From positions 1 to 30,774 of IMG/VR virus record IMGVR_UViG_3300036791_001914: a stretch of DNA of 30,774 bases. The stretch is one strand, 5' to 3'. This DNA comes from a virus. Shown piece by piece: positions 1 through 7,197 of the stretch. A model generated the notes under the pieces. That model had not been told where the DNA came from. It did not search any database and saw only the letters and a list, made by a program, of their open reading frames with translations. Position 1 is the first letter of the stretch. Every line of letters starts with the position of its first letter. A program made the translations under genes and the position numbers.

Positions 1-981
1 TTATAGCGATACCCCTCCTGCAAGTGGGTTTAATGCAACAGCGTTTTGCAAATAGTCCGGCGACAGATGGGCATAAACCATCGTTTGCTGGATATTCGCA
101 TGACCCAGAATCTGCTGTAAGGCAATTATGTTCCCGCCGTTCATCATAAAATGGCTCGCGAAGGTGTGTCGCAAAATGTGTGTTGCCTGATTTGTGGGAA
201 TATCTGGCTTGACCCTACGCAGAATCTTGCAAAACTTTTCATAATCAACTTTAAAAAGTTTCCCGCTGGCTTTCTTCTTAACCATCTTTTCCAGTTCGTC
301 AGAGATAGGTACTGTTCGTTTTTTCCCGTTTTTGGTCTTCAGGAACGTAACTCGGCAGTTAACTACCTGTGAGGGTTTAAGCGTTGCGATTTCCGTCCAC
401 CTTCCACCAGTGCTAATCCCCAGCAATGCGACTAACAGATCGTCGCCGCAAACAGCATTCAGCAGGTTGGCAATCTCTGCTTTCTCTAGGAATGTCATTT
501 CCGGGTTGGCCTCCGCTAGAGGTGGCAGCCCGTGAACAGGATGAACTCCCGAATAATCCTCTAATTGAATCAGCTTGGTGAACATGCCGGAAAGGCGATA
601 CATATCACGGTTGATTGTCGATGCGCTGATACCGTCTTTCAGGCGTACGGAACGGTAATCCATCAATAATCTTTTGTTAATCCTGCTGGCTGGAATGTCA
701 CCAAGCCCATTAATTGTTTTGAGCAGGTGATTAAATTCCTTCGTTCCGTGTTCATGGTTCTGGCCGTGATATTTCCACCATACATCCAATAATTCTTTAA
801 GCGTTCGCCTATCAGCCTGCTGGCCTGCCCACTCATTAGTATTGGCATTCGCAAGCGTGTAGCGTTCAAAAGCTATCGCTTCGGCTTTCCTTTCAAATTT
901 CCGGCGAATGCGACGTCCTTCGCGCCCGCGCGGTCTAATGTCCACTTCATAGCGACCATCATCGAGCTTCTTGATTGTCAT
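1..981 (-). CDS. int: P2-type tyrosine integrase
   Basis: Site-specific recombinase that joins phage attP to the bacterial attB and, with Cox, excises the prophage. The 326-residue product is close to the P2 Int length (about 337). The catalytic set is visible: R194 in the STGGRW motif, a lysine near 215-220, H268 and R271 in HILRH, H294 in LGHAN, and the nucleophile Y303 in MVYAHLS. The N-terminal part matches the arm-binding/core-binding region of P2 integrases. The start at 981 is supported by GGAGGG seven bases upstream. It lies downstream of the C repressor on the same strand, so it is probably read from the C transcript. The stop codon is the first base of the window, so attL lies outside. 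Confidence 0.95.
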   Translation of the reverse strand: MTIKKLDDGRYEVDIRPRGREGRRIRRKFERKAEAIAFERYTLANANTNEWAGQQADRRTLKELLDVWWKYHGQNHEHGTKEFNHLLKTINGLGDIPASRINKRLLMDYRSVRLKDGISASTINRDMYRLSGMFTKLIQLEDYSGVHPVHGLPPLAEANPEMTFLEKAEIANLLNAVCGDDLLVALLGISTGGRWTEIATLKPSQVVNCRVTFLKTKNGKKRTVPISDELEKMVKKKASGKLFKVDYEKFCKILRRVKPDIPTNQATHILRHTFASHFMMNGGNIIALQQILGHANIQQTMVYAHLSPDYLQNAVALNPLAGGVSL

Positions 982-1060
982 CAGGAAACCCTCCGGTTTA
1001 ATCTAGGTTTAACTTTGTGTACTTCTTTGTGAGTATGTTTGGCGTATTTTTCAATCAATA

Positions 1061-1081
1061 ACATGCATTTTATATGCATGT
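1061..1081. repeat. Palindrome between repressor C and int
   Basis: A perfect 8-bp inverted repeat, ACATGCAT / ATGCATGT, with a five-base spacer lies in the 115-base gap between the C stop and the int start. It has no T-run, so a factor-independent terminator is unlikely. It could be a protein-binding site (Cox or C), or an RNA hairpin limiting int expression from the C transcript. The role is inferred only from position. Confidence 0.5.
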
Positions 1082-1096
1082 AATGTTGGTGAACGC

Positions 1097-1390
1097 TTAG
1101 CCAGTTTTGCGGCCTGAGTGTGACGATGTTGTTTCTTCTTGCCCAGAGTGTGCGACGACCGGGCTAATTTGTCCGGCTTCTGGTGCGGTTTTGTCTGTCA
1201 TTATCCACAGCGTGTATTTTTCAAATCGTGGCGTTGAGGTAATCATCAGCATATTCGTTAGGCTTGGTTCGGAATGCCCTCCTTCATAATTTTTCAAAGA
1301 ACTAAGCGGTATGCCTGTGATTTCGCAGAAATTTATTTGCGTAATCTTTTCCGCCGCCCTTATAGCTTTCACTTTCTCACCCATTTTCAT
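1097..1390 (-). CDS. C: P2 C-like immunity repressor
   Basis: Lysogenic repressor that shuts the early rightward promoter. The 97-residue product has the size of P2 C (99). An N-terminal helix-turn-helix is visible (roughly residues 14-37, with the stretch EITGIPLSSLKNYEGG). The C-terminal half carries PRFEKYTLWIMT and ends HSGQEETTSSHSGRKTG, very like P2 C as I recall it. It is convergent with nothing and divergent from cox. The start is uncertain: ATG at 1390 is chosen, ATG at 1384 and TTG at 1405 are also in frame, and none has a strong ribosome-binding site. P2 C repressors lack a RecA-cleavable domain and this one is too short to contain one, so the prophage is probably not directly SOS-inducible. 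Confidence 0.88.
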   Translation of the reverse strand: MKMGEKVKAIRAAEKITQINFCEITGIPLSSLKNYEGGHSEPSLTNMLMITSTPRFEKYTLWIMTDKTAPEAGQISPVVAHSGQEETTSSHSGRKTG

Positions 1391-1420
1391 TTGACAAGGT
1401 TCCAAAACTAAAACTAGAAT
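1391..1420 (+). promoter_or_regulatory. Early rightward promoter (Pe)
   Basis: A sigma-70 pair reads TTGACA (1391-1396), 18-base spacer, TAGAAT (1415-1420), pointing into cox. It starts one base from the C start codon, the expected place for the P2 early promoter repressed by C. The spacer contains the tandem-like stretch AAAACTAAAACTA, a candidate C half-site pair. The operator role is inference. Confidence 0.6.
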
Positions 1421-1429
1421 CGCCTCAAT

Positions 1430-1447
1430 GGTTTTACTTTTAAAACC
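1430..1447. promoter_or_regulatory. Palindrome just downstream of Pe
   Basis: A perfect 7-bp inverted repeat, GGTTTTA / TAAAACC, with a four-base centre lies about ten bases after the predicted Pe start site, inside the C-cox switch region. It is a candidate operator for C or Cox. I could not find a convincing leftward Pc promoter near it. Confidence 0.4.
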
Positions 1448-1458
1448 AAATCGGATGC

Positions 1459-1486
1459 GCTCAGCCCCTCAGGAAGCATCCTGAGC
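1459..1486 (+). promoter_or_regulatory. Early leader with two mutually exclusive hairpins
   Basis: CTCAGGA (1468-1474) pairs perfectly with TCCTGAG (1479-1485) across a four-base loop. GCTCAG (1459-1464) can instead pair with CTGAGC (1481-1486). The two stems share their right arm, so they compete. Four T residues follow at 1489-1492. It lies in the untranslated leader of the early transcript; an attenuator is possible but unproven. Confidence 0.35.
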
Positions 1487-1547
1487 CGTTTTAAAGAGGC
1501 TGGAACCTATAAGGTTAGCATGTAACCAAATGAGAATGGAGAGTGTT

Positions 1548-1820
1548 ATGGAAGCGAACGATTACGTTATCCAATACCCGCTTGACGCTGTACATCCTGA
1601 TAAGTTCTCGGAATTGCTGGGAAAAACTCGTACCGCAGTCACCACAATGATTGAAAAAAACAAGCTGCCGGTTGTTGAGTTTCGCGATCCAGCTAAACCA
1701 AAGGCCCGCGCAGGTGAAAAATTAATCTTTGTGCCTGAGTTTAATCGCGGTGTCCGTGAGGCGTTTTATAATCGCCCAGTTGAGCAGCGCGACGCTTGGT
1801 TGCTTTGGATGGGGCTTTAA
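1548..1820 (+). CDS. cox: Cox-like excisionase and regulator
   Basis: DNA-binding protein that directs excision by Int and, in P2, represses the lysogenic promoter. The 90-residue product matches P2 Cox in length (91) and in pattern: a winged-helix segment FSELLGKTRTAVTTMIEKNKLPV, then RAGEKLIFVPEFNRGVREAFYNRP and a C-terminal RDAWLLWMGL that P2 Cox shares. The start at 1548 is chosen because GGAGAG ends five bases upstream; in-frame ATGs at 1530 and 1536 have no such site. It is the first gene of the early operon. Confidence 0.85.
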   Translation: MEANDYVIQYPLDAVHPDKFSELLGKTRTAVTTMIEKNKLPVVEFRDPAKPKARAGEKLIFVPEFNRGVREAFYNRPVEQRDAWLLWMGL

Positions 1821-1822
1821 CT

Positions 1823-1996
1823 ATGCGTGAACCTCGTTGCATCGCCCAATTACTTCTCAATCATCAGGCAACCCGCCCGATGGATTTCTATATCACCCAT
1901 GGCAAAGGCCGCCAGGGTGTCATCATTCGCCAGGCTCGCCGCCCCGGCAAAACTACCTTTGTCCGTTGGTTGAAATCGAAGGGGTTGCTCAAATGA
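1823..1996 (+). CDS. Small early protein at the P2 orf78 position
   Basis: A 57-residue basic protein starting MREPRCIAQL and ending VRWLKSKGLLK, rich in Arg and Lys. Its place between cox and B matches P2 orf78, and the motif RPMDFYITHGKGRQGVIIRQ recalls a small family common in P2-like phages (DUF2724, from memory). It starts two bases after the cox stop and its stop overlaps the start of B (ATGA), so all three are translationally linked. Function is unknown; size and charge allow nucleic-acid binding but do not prove it. Confidence 0.75.
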   Translation: MREPRCIAQLLLNHQATRPMDFYITHGKGRQGVIIRQARRPGKTTFVRWLKSKGLLK

Positions 1997-2493
1997 CAGT
2001 AATGACGCTTGCCACTGTGAATAACCAGCCTGCGGGCTTGCGTGGCCTGATTGCCCAGCACGTAGCCCCGGCCCGCTGGAAAGAAAGCTGTGATTTTTAT
2101 AACGGTATGCTCGAGCGCGAGCGCCTGACTATTTGTTTTCACGCGCAGCTAAAGCAGCGCCATGCTGTTATGCGCCTGGAAGAAATGAACGACTGCGACC
2201 GCGAGCGCATAGTGTGCGCCATTGATGAGCTGTGTAATGCGTTCTCCAGATGCCGGAAAATTGGCCTTAGCAATTCTGGGTTTATCGGCAAGCTAACCGT
2301 CAGCCTGCGCCGCACTTTATTCCTTCATGCCAGGTTAACCGAGGATGAATTTAACGAGCCATTCTGGCGCATTGATAATGAGCAATGCATCTGGCGCGAT
2401 GCTCTTTTGCGCGCCCTGCGTGAATTATTCAATCTCTTTGAATATACGCCGAAGATATTAACGTCGGTCAAGCCTGAGCAGTATCTGCATTAA
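1993..2493 (+). CDS. B: Replication protein B (DnaB-loading accessory)
   Basis: The product is 166 residues, the same length as P2 B. P2 B interacts with the host DnaB helicase and is needed for lagging-strand synthesis during rolling-circle replication. Recognition rests on the central and C-terminal part: RLEEMNDCDRERIVCAIDEL, then GFIGKLTVSLRRTLFLHARL and TEDEFNEPFW, which match P2 B as I recall it. The start at 1993 overlaps the preceding stop (ATGA). An open frame runs further upstream to 1837 but overlaps the whole previous gene and is rejected. Confidence 0.88.
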   Translation: MTVMTLATVNNQPAGLRGLIAQHVAPARWKESCDFYNGMLERERLTICFHAQLKQRHAVMRLEEMNDCDRERIVCAIDELCNAFSRCRKIGLSNSGFIGKLTVSLRRTLFLHARLTEDEFNEPFWRIDNEQCIWRDALLRALRELFNLFEYTPKILTSVKPEQYLH

Positions 2494-2561
2494 TTAAATA
2501 GGAAATATTTTTTTCGTGCGCTTAGCTGCGTAGGGATTTTTTTTATCTGAGGCTTATAAAT

Positions 2562-2789
2562 ATGGAATTAAGCGAAGGGCAGCAAGTAAAGAAACTTAAC
2601 TCATTACTGGAGGCTGCTCGTAATGAAGGGGCAAAAATTACGGCTGTTAAAATTTCATCCCATCTTGATGGGCTAATTTGCCACGTTGTCCGCAATGAAC
2701 TATCAGCCGTTGAGATTGTAGAGCTGCTGCAAGTGGAATCCCGGAAGCTGCACAATGCGGGTCTGGGTATTGGGGGTGCTTCATGCTAG
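2562..2789 (+). CDS. Small early protein, P2 orf80-82 region
   Basis: A 75-residue protein, mostly helical in appearance (QQVKKLNSLLEAARNEGAKI, then VEIVELLQVESRKL). It sits where P2 has its small orf80-orf83 set, and its pattern resembles a short family of P2-like phages (possibly DUF2732; not certain). GAGG lies ten bases before the start. The 68 bases between B and this gene contain T-runs but no clear stem. Its end overlaps the next gene by seven bases. No function is known. Confidence 0.65.
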   Translation: MELSEGQQVKKLNSLLEAARNEGAKITAVKISSHLDGLICHVVRNELSAVEIVELLQVESRKLHNAGLGIGGASC

Positions 2790-3085
2790 CCGATTCGCCT
2801 CGCGTCATTATCAAAAAATGTTTCTCAATCACCAGAGATTCCGATGGAGATTATGTGCTGGCTGATGTGCGTCAGGATAAAAAATTGGGTGAGATTTGTT
2901 ATTTGACTCGGGCCATATATCAGAACCCGTTAACGCTTATTTCCGATGTGACGACGCTATTAATTAAACGTGCCGTTTTTTTTAAAACCGTTACTAATCA
3001 GGATGAATTGCTTAAAGAAATGGCTTCGGTCGCGCTGACCTGTCGGGATGCTATCAATAGTCTTGAAAACTCTAAGGGGCAATAA
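2783..3085 (+). CDS. Unrecognised early protein
   Basis: A 100-residue protein I do not recognise. It has no signal peptide, no clear membrane segment and one strongly hydrophobic stretch (LTLISDVTTLLIKRAVFF). The start at 2783 follows GGGGGTG at a good distance and overlaps the end of the preceding gene; its stop overlaps the next start (TAATG). Position within the coupled replication operon suggests an auxiliary early role, but nothing in the sequence identifies it. Confidence 0.65.
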   Translation: MLADSPRVIIKKCFSITRDSDGDYVLADVRQDKKLGEICYLTRAIYQNPLTLISDVTTLLIKRAVFFKTVTNQDELLKEMASVALTCRDAINSLENSKGQ

Positions 3086-3360
3086 TGTCTGTCAATATCG
3101 CTATTGGTGATAAATGGGTCATAACCAGCGACCCATTCCAGTTTATTTTAAATGAAAAGAAAATTGCTCAGTCTGGCAAGAATGCGGGCAATGAATGGCT
3201 GAATGCTGTCGGCTATTACCCGAAAATTAACCAGCTTGTGAGTGGTCTGATCCACCGCGAACTCCAGCAATCGGCGGCAACGTCCTTTGCTGAAATGGCG
3301 GCGGAAATCGACCGTATCGGCAAGGCTTGCGAGCAGGCTTTTTTAACCCATGCAGGCTAA
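3085..3360 (+). CDS. DUF5405-like early protein (P2 orf83 position)
   Basis: A 91-residue protein with the pattern IGDKWVITSDPFQFILNEKK, then EWLNAVGYYPKINQLVSGLI and a helical C-terminus. I associate this pattern with the DUF5405 family found next to gene A in many Salmonella and Klebsiella P2-like prophages (recalled, not searched). It shares one base with the preceding stop and its last 11 bases overlap the start of A, so translation of A is probably coupled to it. Function unknown. Confidence 0.75.
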   Translation: MSVNIAIGDKWVITSDPFQFILNEKKIAQSGKNAGNEWLNAVGYYPKINQLVSGLIHRELQQSAATSFAEMAAEIDRIGKACEQAFLTHAG

Positions 3361-5650
3361 CGTTAAGGGGCGCAGAGCCCCGGCTCCATATCTGAAAAAT
3401 ACCAGCGCAGTAATGGCTGGTATTTACTTATCCGCAGCACCTCGCGATACACCCGTTTACGATCCGAATGACAGACCTCTTACGCGTGACGAATACCGTC
3501 AGGCGCAAGAAGTTTTCTCGCTGATTAATTCCCTGCCTCATAACCTCGCAACGCACTTTACTAACCGCTGGCTGACGAAGAAAAAAGAACTCGGCCAGGT
3601 TGGCGGCCTGCGTTTCCTGACCAGGACGTTTAAAGACCGAACATGGCCGCGCCTTGAAAAGGTGAACGCTCGCCACGGCATGAACATTAACGCCTCTGTG
3701 CGTTTTCTGTCTGAAAGTGAGGAATATTCCCGCCTGCCGATGCTGAAGAGTAAGGAGCTGGAAAAGCTGGCCGGTCGTATCGCTGCGGCGCTTTTTTCTG
3801 CTTACGATGAGCTGGCTGACGCCTTTGCCGCTGAGCATGAAAGCGAGGGGGATAAAAACGAGGTGTTATTCACGGCCAGCGCACAATCATATCTTTACGG
3901 CAAGGTGGCCGGGGCGGCTCGCGCTTTAAACGTCACGCCGTTGCACTGGAAAAAATACCGCAAGGGTAAACTAACGATAGCCAATGCCTACTCGGCTGTT
4001 AGTCGCCTGTTTAAAGATGAATGGTGGTTGAATCAGCTTAAGGCGCAGCGTACCCGCTGGAATGAAGCGCTGTTGATTGCTGCTGGCCTGGTGAATAAAA
4101 CCTATTCCCCTTACGCCAGTAAACAGGCTGTGCGGGAAGTGCAGGCGCGCCGCCTGGCTAATCTGGAATACCTGAAACAATGCGAGCTGGAGAACGTCAA
4201 TACAGGCGATCGAATCGACCTGATTGATAAAGTGCTCAAAAGTATTTCTAACCCTGAAATCCGCCGTATGGAGCTGATGAATACTATTGCCGGGATTGAG
4301 CGTTACGCGGGCAGCGTGGGCCATATCGGCATGTTTATCACCCTCACCACGCCATCAAAATATCACCCGACGCGCATCGTGGGAAAAGATAAGACCGTTC
4401 AACTCAATCATAAGTGGAATGACGAGGCGTACAGCCCAAAAGACGGCCAACGTTATCTCTGCAACATATTCAGCAAAATGCGCACCGCGTTTAAAGATAA
4501 CGACCTGCAAGTTTACGGCCTGCGCGTCGTTGAGCCTCACCATGATGGAACGCCGCACTGGCACATGATGCTGTTTTGCGAACGCAGCCAGCGAAAAGAG
4601 ATTGTCGAGATAATGCGCCGCTACGCCATGAAAGAAGATGGCAACGAGCGAGGCGCGGCTAAAAATCGCTTTGACTGCAAGCATTTAATCAAAGGTAAGG
4701 CGGCGGGTTATGTCGCGAAATATATCGCAAAAAATATCGACGGTTACGCGCTGGCCGGTGAAGTCGACCACGACACCGGCAGACCATTAACGGAAACCGC
4801 CGCAGCCGTTAACGCCTGGGCGTCTACGTGGCGAATTCCTCAGTTTAAAACGATTGGTGTACCGACAATGGGCGCTTACCGGGAGCTGCGTAAGTTGCCG
4901 CGTGGTGTCAGCGTTGCCAGTGAATTTGACGAGCGGGTCGAAGCTGCCCGCGCTGCGGCTGATTGCGGTGATTTTGATTTGTATATCGCTGCGCAGGGCG
5001 GGGCGAATGTTCCCCGCGATTCGCAGACTGTCAGGGTTGCCCGCAAAGTTCTGGAAGAGCGAAACGACTACGACGAGGAAGTTAAAAAAGTTGTTGGCGT
5101 TTTCGCCCCGCACCTTGGCGCGGATCGTGTCCACGTCACCCGCACCGAAGAGTGGCGCATTGTCGCTAAGGCCGTTGACGTTGACCTTAATCTTTTGACT
5201 TTAAAGGGCGGTTCATCCGCCCCTCGGAGTCCTGTCAATAACTGTGGGTCAGGTGGTTTTAACACCGGCGCAGATATGACCCCTGCACCGTCTGAGCAAG
5301 CCGCAGCGGTGCTAAATCTTCTCGATAGCGGGGATGTGAGCTGGAGCGACACCGACGTTAAAGCGGTGCTCCGGGGAGCTTTACGCGAACAGTCACCGAG
5401 GGCGAAGTCGTCGCAGCAAAGCCATAACCCGACTAAAGCCAGCAATCACGCACCGTCAGCACGTTTAACCCGCCAGCAGCGCGACCGCATTCCGCGCATT
5501 CGCGCTGAGCTGTCGCAGCAGGACATAACCCCGCAGCGTTGGGAGATTGAGGCGCTGACGCGTGGGGCAACGGTGATTTATGGCGATAAGAAATTCAAAT
5601 ACGCGGCTGCTGATGGGTGGCCGGGGTTTTCAACGATGGAGAATGATTAA
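3350..5650 (+). CDS. A: Replication initiator A, HUH endonuclease
   Basis: Starts rolling-circle replication by nicking one strand at ori and staying covalently attached through tyrosine. The product is 766 residues (P2 A: 761). The HUH motif is HWH at 403-405 within PHHDGTPHWHMMLF, and the two catalytic tyrosines are Y454 and Y458 in GYVAKYIAKN, spaced as in P2 A. The N-terminal 300 residues and the WRIPQFKTIGVPTMGAYREL block also match P2 A. The C-terminus ends DGWPGFSTMEND. P2 carries its own ori inside this gene. The start overlaps the previous gene by 11 bases, and the next gene begins directly after the stop. Confidence 0.95.
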   Translation: MQANVKGRRAPAPYLKNTSAVMAGIYLSAAPRDTPVYDPNDRPLTRDEYRQAQEVFSLINSLPHNLATHFTNRWLTKKKELGQVGGLRFLTRTFKDRTWPRLEKVNARHGMNINASVRFLSESEEYSRLPMLKSKELEKLAGRIAAALFSAYDELADAFAAEHESEGDKNEVLFTASAQSYLYGKVAGAARALNVTPLHWKKYRKGKLTIANAYSAVSRLFKDEWWLNQLKAQRTRWNEALLIAAGLVNKTYSPYASKQAVREVQARRLANLEYLKQCELENVNTGDRIDLIDKVLKSISNPEIRRMELMNTIAGIERYAGSVGHIGMFITLTTPSKYHPTRIVGKDKTVQLNHKWNDEAYSPKDGQRYLCNIFSKMRTAFKDNDLQVYGLRVVEPHHDGTPHWHMMLFCERSQRKEIVEIMRRYAMKEDGNERGAAKNRFDCKHLIKGKAAGYVAKYIAKNIDGYALAGEVDHDTGRPLTETAAAVNAWASTWRIPQFKTIGVPTMGAYRELRKLPRGVSVASEFDERVEAARAAADCGDFDLYIAAQGGANVPRDSQTVRVARKVLEERNDYDEEVKKVVGVFAPHLGADRVHVTRTEEWRIVAKAVDVDLNLLTLKGGSSAPRSPVNNCGSGGFNTGADMTPAPSEQAAAVLNLLDSGDVSWSDTDVKAVLRGALREQSPRAKSSQQSHNPTKASNHAPSARLTRQQRDRIPRIRAELSQQDITPQRWEIEALTRGATVIYGDKKFKYAAADGWPGFSTMEND
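5212..5245 (+). other. Putative replication origin/nick region inside A
   Basis: P2 is nicked by A protein within the A gene, near a stretch I recall as CTCGGAGTCCTGTCAA. The same bases occur here at 5223-5238, encoding the conserved PRSPVN. The match is from memory and the exact nick position cannot be seen. Confidence 0.45.
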
Positions 5651-5956
5651 ATGACCATGTACACCGACGAAATTAAACGAGTTATCGAGGATAGCGAAGG
5701 CATAGCCACCGCGACCAACCTCCTATCTGACGTGATGCCTACCGCATCAGCTCGTTTTTATCGCTTATCAACCGCATTGGAAAAACTACGTCAAGAGGTG
5801 CGTGAACACTTCCCTGAGGCTAAGTATTACACGGCGGGTGGTGATGGTTTAGCGTTGGTTCTCGGGGATACACATAGTGGAAGGGATGCCTCCGCAAATC
5901 ATGAGTTAGTGGCGCTCTTTTCTGAAACACTACACGTTGAAGGTGGAGACTGGTAA
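5651..5956 (+). CDS. Unrecognised protein coupled to A
   Basis: A 101-residue soluble protein with no recognised domain. Helical N-terminus (TDEIKRVIEDSEGIATATNL, then RFYRLSTALEKLRQEVREHF) and an acidic C-terminus. The ATG directly follows the A stop (TAAATG) and GGAG lies nine bases upstream, so it is read with A. It is not part of the P2 set I know at this place (P2 has orf91/tin there). A gene-A fragment reappears about 310 bases after its end, so it may be imported cargo. Confidence 0.6.
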   Translation: MTMYTDEIKRVIEDSEGIATATNLLSDVMPTASARFYRLSTALEKLRQEVREHFPEAKYYTAGGDGLALVLGDTHSGRDASANHELVALFSETLHVEGGDW

Positions 5957-6202
5957 ATGCACGAACTATATCGACTGCCGCGAGAGATTCCGCAGCATCA
6001 AACCAAAAACATAAAGCTAATGGCTATTGTGCACCGGCTACAGCAAATCATGGTCAATGAGAATCTGACACCCACAGAGCTTGTCGGATGTGCCGAAATA
6101 GTCCGGGATAATTACGGTAAGCTCCGTGATATCAGCAATCCGAAAAATGGACCGTTCACACCGGCGAAAGGTCCGATAATTCCGCCACCACGTCGACCAT
6201 AG
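5957..6202 (+). CDS. Unrecognised small protein downstream of A
   Basis: An 81-residue protein starting directly after the previous stop (TAAATG) with GGAG upstream, so it is the last gene of the A operon. The first 60 residues look helical (LMAIVHRLQQIMVNENLTP), and the tail is proline-rich (PFTPAKGPIIPPPRRP), suggesting a flexible, perhaps partner-binding end. No family is recognised. A possible terminator follows. Confidence 0.55.
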   Translation: MHELYRLPREIPQHQTKNIKLMAIVHRLQQIMVNENLTPTELVGCAEIVRDNYGKLRDISNPKNGPFTPAKGPIIPPPRRP

Positions 6203-6204
6203 CA

Positions 6205-6251
6205 AACCCCGCCAGGCGTTAGTGTTGTTTCTATGTGCTACGGGGTTGTTT
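6205..6251 (+). terminator. Possible terminator of the early operon
   Basis: AACCCCG (6205-6211) can pair with CGGGGTT (6241-6247), followed by GTTTAAAT. The loop is long (29 bases) and the T-run short, so this is a weak candidate. It is the only stem between the early operon and the cargo block. Confidence 0.35.
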
Positions 6252-6267
6252 AAATAATCCAGGGGTG

Positions 6268-6410
6268 ATTCGCTTTGAGCTGTCGCAGCAGGGCATAACC
6301 CCGCAGCGCTGGGAGCTTGAGGTGCTTTCATGTGGGGCAGTGGTTAGCTATGCAGGAAAAAATTCTCTTATCCGGTCGCTGATGAATGGCCGGGTTTTGT
6401 GAGTGGGTAG
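6268..6410 (+). pseudogene. Fragment of the 3' end of a second gene A
   Basis: Translates to a copy of the A C-terminus: ELSQQGITPQRWELEVL matches ELSQQDITPQRWEIEAL of the resident A. After a run of six A at 6357-6362 the frame is lost; adding one base restores KFSYPVADEWPGFVSG and a stop at 6408-6410. The resident A reads KFKYAAADGWPGFSTMEND there. The fragment is closer to P2 A as I remember it (KKFTYPVADEWPGF), so it looks like the scar of recombination with another P2-like phage and not a recent local duplication. It has no start codon. Confidence 0.8.
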
Positions 6411-6581
6411 TAGCCTTGTAACTTACAAAATTGAGTGTATGCTGTGTTTTTATACAGTGTTTTTTTGTGGCTTTGACATATATAATTATATAAAAATATA
6501 TGCTTTGCTGATTGCGTATGCCCCTTATCAAATTTATACTCCGCGCGCAACGAAGAGTTTGCTTGTAGCTCTTAACGAGCA

Positions 6582-6608
6582 TTGACAGGCTTTAGAACGG
6601 CCTATAAG
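6582..6608 (+). promoter_or_regulatory. Candidate promoter of the Panacea gene pair
   Basis: TTGACA (6582-6587), 15-base spacer, TATAAG (6603-6608), about 80 bases before the gene. The spacer is short. A second TTGACA at 6473-6478 is followed after 18 bases by TATATG (6497-6502) and is an alternative. The AT-rich stretch 6411-6680 contains no convincing gene. Confidence 0.4.
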
Positions 6609-6686
6609 TTGATTAGAAGCAGTTTAATAATTTGAAGGTTCTCAGTCGTTTTTATAGCGTCGGATGAACAAAAAAGGAGGTTGAGT

Positions 6687-7157
6687 ATGTACAGCCCATT
6701 GAATATCGCGAATAAGTTTATAGAGCTTGCTTGCGCGGCTGGTACGCCAATCACCCAGATGCAAGCGCAAAAGCTGACTTACATAGCTCACGGCATAAAT
6801 TTGGGTTACAAGGGTACGCCGTTGTTAACCACGCCTGTTTGCGCTTGGCGTTATGGTCCTGTTGTTCCTGTTTTATATAATTATTTAAAAGGGTTTGGTC
6901 GTATGCCTATAACCCAGCCAATACAGGTTCCACCAGCCATTTCTCAGCAATTTGATCCAATGACAACTCAGCTTTTACAGAACGTTTATAACGTTTATGG
7001 GAAGTATTCTGCTGAGGATTTATCATCCTTTACCCATCGTGAAGGGACTCCTTGGAAGCAAGCGACAGATAATTATCTGGATATCATTCCAGACTCTGTA
7101 ATCCAGGATTACTATCAAAAGTTGCTGCAAGGCGATACCAATTGCATTGGACTATAA
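6687..7157 (+). CDS. Panacea-domain (DUF4065/SocA-like) putative antitoxin
   Basis: The 156-residue product shows the features of the Panacea domain: QKLTYIAHG (28-36), AWRYGPVVPVLY (53-64) and the C-terminal LSSFTHREGTPWKQA (112-126). Panacea proteins are known as antitoxins that pair with many unrelated toxins, and SocA is a proteolysis adaptor of this fold. The start at 6687 is set by AGGAGG ending six bases upstream; a TTG at 6681 overlaps no such spacing. The next gene begins 40 bases later and encodes a membrane protein, the natural partner. It sits between A and cos, a known cargo position in P2-like phages (tin, old and other phage-exclusion genes in P2). Base composition is more AT-rich than the structural genes, a sign of transfer. 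Confidence 0.88.
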   Translation: MYSPLNIANKFIELACAAGTPITQMQAQKLTYIAHGINLGYKGTPLLTTPVCAWRYGPVVPVLYNYLKGFGRMPITQPIQVPPAISQQFDPMTTQLLQNVYNVYGKYSAEDLSSFTHREGTPWKQATDNYLDIIPDSVIQDYYQKLLQGDTNCIGL

Positions 7158-7171
7158 GTCCGAACTAATAT

Positions 7172-7197
7172 AACCCCGTCTATGTACGGGGTTTTTT
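7172..7197 (+). terminator. Terminator/attenuator hairpin abutting the next start codon
   Basis: AACCCCGT (7172-7179) pairs with ACGGGGTT (7186-7193) across a six-base loop, followed by a run of T to 7197. The ATG of the membrane protein starts at 7198. The hairpin also contains the only G-rich sequence (GGGG, 7188-7191) that could serve as its ribosome-binding site, so both transcription and translation of the second gene may be limited. Confidence 0.8.

Noticed and set aside
1837-1992. N-terminal extension of B
   Set aside because: It would cover the complete 57-codon gene at 1823-1996; B at 166 residues has the exact P2 length.
6403-6585. Open frame of 60 codons in the AT-rich DNA before the Panacea gene
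   Set aside because: No ribosome-binding site, hydrophobic low-complexity translation, and it runs across both candidate promoters.
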